DNA of 64,000 nucleotides from a virus, in the IMG/VR virus record IMGVR_UViG_3300027816_004420, positions 1 to 64,000 of that record; one strand, written 5' to 3'. Position 1 is the stretch's first letter; the number at the start of each line of letters is the position of its first letter. The notes under the pieces are model-generated. The model made no database searches. It was given only the letters and a program-made list of their open reading frames with translations, and was not told the DNA's origin. Below are positions 59,720 through 64,000 of the stretch, piece after piece. Both the position numbers and the translations under genes were made by a program.

Positions 59720-60314
59720 TTTCTTTCATCTTCATGTAACCTAGTGCTGCACAGTAAGCGTCTGTTTGGTCGAAGTTTTCTTTTTTAAGGGTGTTGTTTT
59801 TTGTGTATAACCAAGTAATTTGTGGTTCTCTTTTCGCAATCAACTCCCATATGATAACTTTTTTATCTATGTCTTTAGGAAAACCCCCGAACAATACAAA
59901 TTTACCTTTATCATTTTTCTGAACTAAGTGTGGGAATGCAAATTTTCTTGAGTTGTAAGTAGACATAAATTCAGGAACTACTCCTAAGATATCATACACT
60001 TCTTTACAAATCAAAGTGTTGAACCTCATAAGAGTTCCAACCGTATACACGTTGTTTGAATTAAGTAGTGGTTCCTCGATAATGACATTTTGGATTCCTA
60101 ATCCTACATATTCAGAAAGTTTGTTCCTAAAAATGCCCGATTTGAGAATGAGTTCCTCGATTTTATTTTCACTTTTTGGTTTTGGGACCGGTGAAATATG
60201 TGTAAGTTCTAATAAATTTTTTGATTCAATATCAAACAAAGCCCATCCAATAGTTTTGGTGGACACATCCAATCCTAAAATCTTAGGGGAGTCTTTAACA
60301 ATATTTTTAGCCAT
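59712..60314 (-). CDS. RuvC-like Holliday-junction resolvase
   Basis: 200 aa. ILGLDVSTKTIGWAL (D16), NVIIEEPLL (Glu about 78-79) and FDQTDAYCAALGY (D about 180, 183) are the RNase H-fold catalytic carboxylates in RuvC order. It probably resolves branched phage DNA before packaging, the role of endonuclease VII in T4. It is followed by the replication operon. Confidence 0.8.
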   Translation of the reverse strand: MAKNIVKDSPKILGLDVSTKTIGWALFDIESKNLLELTHISPVPKPKSENKIEELILKSGIFRNKLSEYVGLGIQNVIIEEPLLNSNNVYTVGTLMRFNTLICKEVYDILGVVPEFMSTYNSRKFAFPHLVQKNDKGKFVLFGGFPKDIDKKVIIWELIAKREPQITWLYTKNNTLKKENFDQTDAYCAALGYMKMKEIW

Positions 60315-60315
60315 A

Positions 60316-62559
60316 TTAAAAATCTAATTTCACTACGTATTGTTGAATACCTTGTCTCAATTCGGGAGACTGTAGCTTAGATATAACAATAAGGTCTTTA
60401 TTGGAATCGTAAAGACCAATTTCGGTAACATATGAAGTAGTTCCACTTGTCCATGTTGGGTTAGAAGTGTTAGTGAATTGATTTCTTCCCAAATTTATCA
60501 AGTATCTCATCTCATATATTGTTGCCGAAATATCTGTTGTGAAATTACCATAGAAGTAATACTCATCACCAAAATTCAAATAATCTGTTTGATTGTTTGT
60601 TGGAATGTCTATGTAAGAGGCGAGGTTATATATATCACTGTTTGTAACTGCACTTTGATACGTTGCCAAATCTATTTGGAATGTTGTGCCTGTCAATCCT
60701 GACATTGTAATATATCCATTAACCGATGAACCAGATATTTGGTCTGTAACATCAATGTATTTCCAATCAGTTGGACTTGGTCTAGTGTCACCTGAAACCA
60801 TTTGACAAAGAATCATCAATGAGTTTGCACAATATCCTGTCAGATTAATAGCCGTAGAAGAAGGTGAAGGTTGATTCAAAAATTGAAACTCTGGTCCGAA
60901 TCTGACAGCAACATTTTGACTTGTGTCTGTGCAACCTGTTGAAGGTCCAACAATTTTCGAATAATAATTACAGTGTAATGAATCAGTAAATCCTGTATTG
61001 TTGAATCTATAGGTTACCCAAAGTGTTTGTGTATCAGCAGTAAGTAAACCTGTGGCGGTTGAGTTGTTCGTGAAACAAGTATTAGGTGCCAAATAAGAAA
61101 GTTTAGGTGCTGATAGAGTCCAGTTTCTATTAGCCTTATAAGACATAGCCGCTATTACCTCCTCATCGTCAATTACAATGGTCTGTGAATCAGGGAAAAC
61201 CTTGCCAATTCTATTCAAATTACCATTACTATCAGGATTTGTATCCCAAAGATGATAATAACGAATACCAGGGTCGTTCATATCAATGTTTTTGGTTGAT
61301 TTGATATAGTATGGTTTACATAAATCATAACCTGGTGGGTCGATAAAGAATGTTTGACCAATTGTGTTTCCTGTCGACTTATGCCACATCAAAGTAGGTA
61401 TTGTAACCTTAAGGTGTCTCGCTAAACCTGTTTGATTCGAAGGGTTCTGTGGGTCATAAGGAATAGTTGAAAACTTCTCGCCATAAACATGGTCAATATC
61501 TTGATTAGTGTAGTGTATGATTGCAATTGCTTTTTGGTCTTGGGGTCTAACAACTACTTTCTCATCAAACGAATTGTAATAAAAAACTTGACTTGTATCG
61601 GTTTGACCTGAAGGCTCTTGATATCCCAAATATTCTTTAGTCCCGATGTAAGTTACTGAACCGTATTTTGTATAATCTTCATAAGCGTTACTGAAAAGAC
61701 CAGCAGGACTTTCTGACCAAGGAATATTCATGTTCCAAATTAAAGTATTTTCACGGTTTGAAACATCACATGGTGATTCAAAATTAATAGTGTCAGTCTG
61801 CCAATAAGGTGCTGGTGTTATGAAATCATAAAGAACAGTCATACCTGAAGGATATATCAGAACTCTTGCATATTCTCCTGATAATGAAAAAGAACTTAAA
61901 TCTGGAACACTTCTATCTAAGGTAAGTGTCCATGGAGTTGTTCCAGAGGTTCCTGTTGAAGGGCTTATGTTTTGAATTTTATATGTGAAAACAGGATAGT
62001 TACCTACAAAACCTGTAAGTCCTACTCCGAGTATTAATGTAACAAAATCACCTATTGAGGGTGTTCCTGATGATGGCTCGAGTGTAAGTGGGTTTGTATC
62101 TAATTCGATGTCTATCGTTGTTTGACCTGTGAGCGTATCTTGTGCAACCCAATAGTTAGAAGTTATTGTATATGCAGATGAAGTTTGTGCCGTCCAACTA
62201 CCTTGAGTTCCTCCCGTCATGAAAAATCCTTTTTCACCAGCAGAATTATAAACTTCTTGAAATGTAGAATCCATGTAAGGTATTCCGTATGTGTTACCGA
62301 TACCACCCTGAACATAGTAAGGATATTTCACATTTTCTTTGTTGGACTGAGGGGAACCTGTGTCATTTTGAGCATTGAAATCAGGCATCAAAATGTTATT
62401 ATTAGTTTGATTATAGTTAGGAACGGCCTGATAATTAACTTCACTATCCCCTATTTGGAAATAAGAAATGTTGAAATTCCCTTGTGATATCTTTCTACGA
62501 CCAACGTCAGTTAATCTTGTGTTAATTAGACCCGAAGTATTTTTAATTATATAAGCCAT
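60316..62559 (-). CDS. Large virion structural protein, baseplate or fibre-like
   Basis: 747 aa. Start MAYIIKNTSGLINTRLTDVG and QGNFNISYFQIGDSEVNY, end SYVTEIGLYDSNKDLIVISK, resembling the ends of tail-collar or baseplate-associated fibre proteins of large myoviruses. The middle is beta-rich, with many Thr/Ser/Gly. Late gene by inference: TATTTAT sits 5 nt upstream of the ATG. One base separates it from the RuvC-like gene. Confidence 0.6.
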   Translation of the reverse strand: MAYIIKNTSGLINTRLTDVGRRKISQGNFNISYFQIGDSEVNYQAVPNYNQTNNNILMPDFNAQNDTGSPQSNKENVKYPYYVQGGIGNTYGIPYMDSTFQEVYNSAGEKGFFMTGGTQGSWTAQTSSAYTITSNYWVAQDTLTGQTTIDIELDTNPLTLEPSSGTPSIGDFVTLILGVGLTGFVGNYPVFTYKIQNISPSTGTSGTTPWTLTLDRSVPDLSSFSLSGEYARVLIYPSGMTVLYDFITPAPYWQTDTINFESPCDVSNRENTLIWNMNIPWSESPAGLFSNAYEDYTKYGSVTYIGTKEYLGYQEPSGQTDTSQVFYYNSFDEKVVVRPQDQKAIAIIHYTNQDIDHVYGEKFSTIPYDPQNPSNQTGLARHLKVTIPTLMWHKSTGNTIGQTFFIDPPGYDLCKPYYIKSTKNIDMNDPGIRYYHLWDTNPDSNGNLNRIGKVFPDSQTIVIDDEEVIAAMSYKANRNWTLSAPKLSYLAPNTCFTNNSTATGLLTADTQTLWVTYRFNNTGFTDSLHCNYYSKIVGPSTGCTDTSQNVAVRFGPEFQFLNQPSPSSTAINLTGYCANSLMILCQMVSGDTRPSPTDWKYIDVTDQISGSSVNGYITMSGLTGTTFQIDLATYQSAVTNSDIYNLASYIDIPTNNQTDYLNFGDEYYFYGNFTTDISATIYEMRYLINLGRNQFTNTSNPTWTSGTTSYVTEIGLYDSNKDLIVISKLQSPELRQGIQQYVVKLDF

Positions 62560-62564
62560 TACGA

Positions 62565-62571
62565 ATAAATA
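62565..62571 (-). promoter_or_regulatory. TATTTAT upstream motif
   Basis: TATTTAT on the minus strand exactly 5 nt before the start of the structural gene at 62559. Confidence 0.5.
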
Positions 62572-62589
62572 TTTGTCATCCTTTTTTTA

Positions 62590-64000
62590 TTAATCCTGTG
62601 CACATTTACAGCTCGCGTTTGAACATTGTTTTGATGAACAAGAGATAAGAGAATTATCTACGCTGTCAATACAATAAGCAACTATTGTTGGGTCAGGTCC
62701 TGGACTTCCTGAAACGTTGTCTATCATATTACCCGAAGAATTTCCACTTGTTATTGTTACGGTTTTATAAAATACCCCATAGTTACTCGTCTCAATCTGA
62801 ATCGAAAAACTAGTATCAATTGTCACAATGTTTTGCGTAGTAATTACTATGTCCACTGCGGGTTCACCCAAATTAGTAGTTGGTGTCACAATCAAACTTG
62901 TCACAGGATTACAAACAATACTTCCACCATCACTATTATAAACCATCTTGAACACATCACCTGCAACAAGATTAATCGGGTTATACATAACAACACTAAC
63001 ACTTTCATTTATTCCCGCAGAACAGAATCCGTTGAAAATACCCGAGCCAACTTCAACGTCATTCAGCATTGCTTTAACCTCAACATAATAATTGTCGCTT
63101 GTTGGTGTTTGGAAGTTTGCCTGCATGTATTGAACATTATTATTTGGGGATATACCACACGGATATGTGGATAGTCCTGAATCAATTGTAAGAACACCAC
63201 CAGTAGGGCTATATCTGAAATTTTGGAAACAACCCACCTTATTTGGTCCTGAACAAATTAATCCTCCAACTAATTGATTCATGTTGAGATAAATGTTACC
63301 ACTTTGAATAACACCTTGACATGTTACACATTCAGGTGTATCAACCTGACCTTGATAGGTGATTGAGTTGTTATTCACCTGTGTTTTTTCTGTATCACCT
63401 ACCGCTGAACAACAAGTGCATCCTTTGATGACTACATCAGAAACTTGAAAAGAAATTGTCTGTTGTAGATTAGTTGTGCAGTTGGACTGAGCTCCAACTT
63501 GACCATCGGTTATTGTTAATATCGAAGTAGTAGAACCTGAAACAGTGCTAAAATTTGAGAGTTCCAACGAATATTGGTCAGTCTCAGTATCAATTCTTTG
63601 TGTCTCGGGATTACAGTTTGGTCTACTTCCAATAACAGTATCTATGTCTGTGGAGAAAGGTGTCTTTGTTGAACCATTTTGTAGAATAGTAAAGTTGTCT
63701 ACACAAGTTCCTGTTCCTGGTCCATTGAATGTCTTGATAGATGATGTTGTCAAATTGAAATTAACCACAACTCCATTAGGTATAGGCGGAACCGAAGTAA
63801 CATAAAAATATGTTGTTTTCGTTGAAATATTATTTGAAGATACCTCAGTGTTTAATTGTGGTTGTGTTATAATATTAATTTGATATGTTTGTGGACTTCC
63901 CACTGAACTTATTTGAACCGATTGATTAACTATATTATTCGCGGCATCTATAACTCTAATATTGTATGTGTTCGGGCAAAGATTTGTAAAAATATTTGAG
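62590..64000 (-). CDS. Large surface or structural protein, C-terminal part (cut by window edge)
   Basis: The frame is open to the end of the window (at least 470 codons); the GTG near 63901 is internal, because the reading frame continues upstream with sense codons giving NIRVIDAANNIVNQSVQIS. That segment resembles a SprB-type repeat (Y-x-V-x-V-x-D-x-x-x), found in Flavobacterium adhesins. The visible part is beta-rich with many Asn/Thr/Ser and several Cys pairs (GCTCCS, CVTCQG, CSSKQCSNASCKC), ending in a Cys-rich tail. Probably a fibre or adhesin-like virion protein. Confidence 0.6.
   Translation of the reverse strand, partial: SNIFTNLCPNTYNIRVIDAANNIVNQSVQISSVGSPQTYQINIITQPQLNTEVSSNNISTKTTYFYVTSVPPIPNGVVVNFNLTTSSIKTFNGPGTGTCVDNFTILQNGSTKTPFSTDIDTVIGSRPNCNPETQRIDTETDQYSLELSNFSTVSGSTTSILTITDGQVGAQSNCTTNLQQTISFQVSDVVIKGCTCCSAVGDTEKTQVNNNSITYQGQVDTPECVTCQGVIQSGNIYLNMNQLVGGLICSGPNKVGCFQNFRYSPTGGVLTIDSGLSTYPCGISPNNNVQYMQANFQTPTSDNYYVEVKAMLNDVEVGSGIFNGFCSAGINESVSVVMYNPINLVAGDVFKMVYNSDGGSIVCNPVTSLIVTPTTNLGEPAVDIVITTQNIVTIDTSFSIQIETSNYGVFYKTVTITSGNSSGNMIDNVSGSPGPDPTIVAYCIDSVDNSLISCSSKQCSNASCKCAQD

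Overview
The window is part of a large, AT-rich genome of a tailed bacteriophage that most likely infects a Bacteroidota (Flavobacteriia-like) host. Phage evidence: a Rad50/Mre11-like pair resembling T4 gp46/gp47, a TOPRIM primase, a RuvC-like resolvase, a RecB-like nuclease, an amidase endolysin with spanin-like neighbours, baseplate or fibre-like proteins, three collagen-like fibres ending in S74 chaperone domains, and many families typical of large myoviruses (DUF3310, DUF5856, DUF5661, DUF932, PcfJ-like). Host evidence: repeated promoters of the form TTTG-N19/20-TAnnTTTG (the Bacteroidota primary-sigma consensus), hardly any Shine-Dalgarno sequences, a Bacteroidota-type histone H1-like protein, a short RpoD-like sigma factor and a SprB-like repeat at the right edge.

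Layout. 1-7.7 kb (mostly minus): a DNA methyltransferase split in two frames, a UvrC-like nuclease and small unknown genes; a plus-strand island at 5.05-6.8 kb includes a protein with eight DnaJ-type zinc motifs. 7.8-10 kb (plus): a modular Thr/Pro-linker surface protein. 9.97-11.5 kb holds no long gene. It carries an approximately 1-kb structured noncoding RNA on the minus strand with its own promoter and terminator, a tRNA-Met(CAU)-like element with a defective acceptor stem, and two further consensus promoters. 11.5-22 kb (mostly minus): Nudix, DUF192, a DHH phosphoesterase fused to a possible Cys/His hydrolase domain, DUF5856, a second methyltransferase, an adenylyltransferase plus APS-kinase pair, a chain of small genes and a WCT-motif protein. 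22.1-25 kb (plus): a small Cys-rich protein and an operon with two HExxH metallopeptidase-like proteins. 25-32.4 kb (minus): three tandem collagen-like S74 fibres.

33-42.7 kb: glutaredoxin, thioredoxin, PcfJ-like, DUF932, a WCT/LRR protein, Dam methylase, DnaJ, and small genes including the histone H1-like protein. 42.7-49.8 kb: virion-interior-type charged proteins, a lysis cluster and the sigma factor. 49.8-60.3 kb: DNA repair and replication (Pyr_excise-like glycosylase, a methyltransferase next to a possible restriction-endonuclease-like protein, Rad50/Mre11, RecB-like nuclease, primase, RuvC). 60.3-64 kb: virion structural proteins, the last running off the window.

Two promoter classes seem to operate. 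One is the host consensus. The other is TATTTAT, which lies upstream of many operon-leading genes, often exactly 5-6 nt before the start codon; the phage sigma factor is a candidate reader of it. Several genes of both classes look leaderless. Functions are inferred from motifs read by eye; no database search was run.
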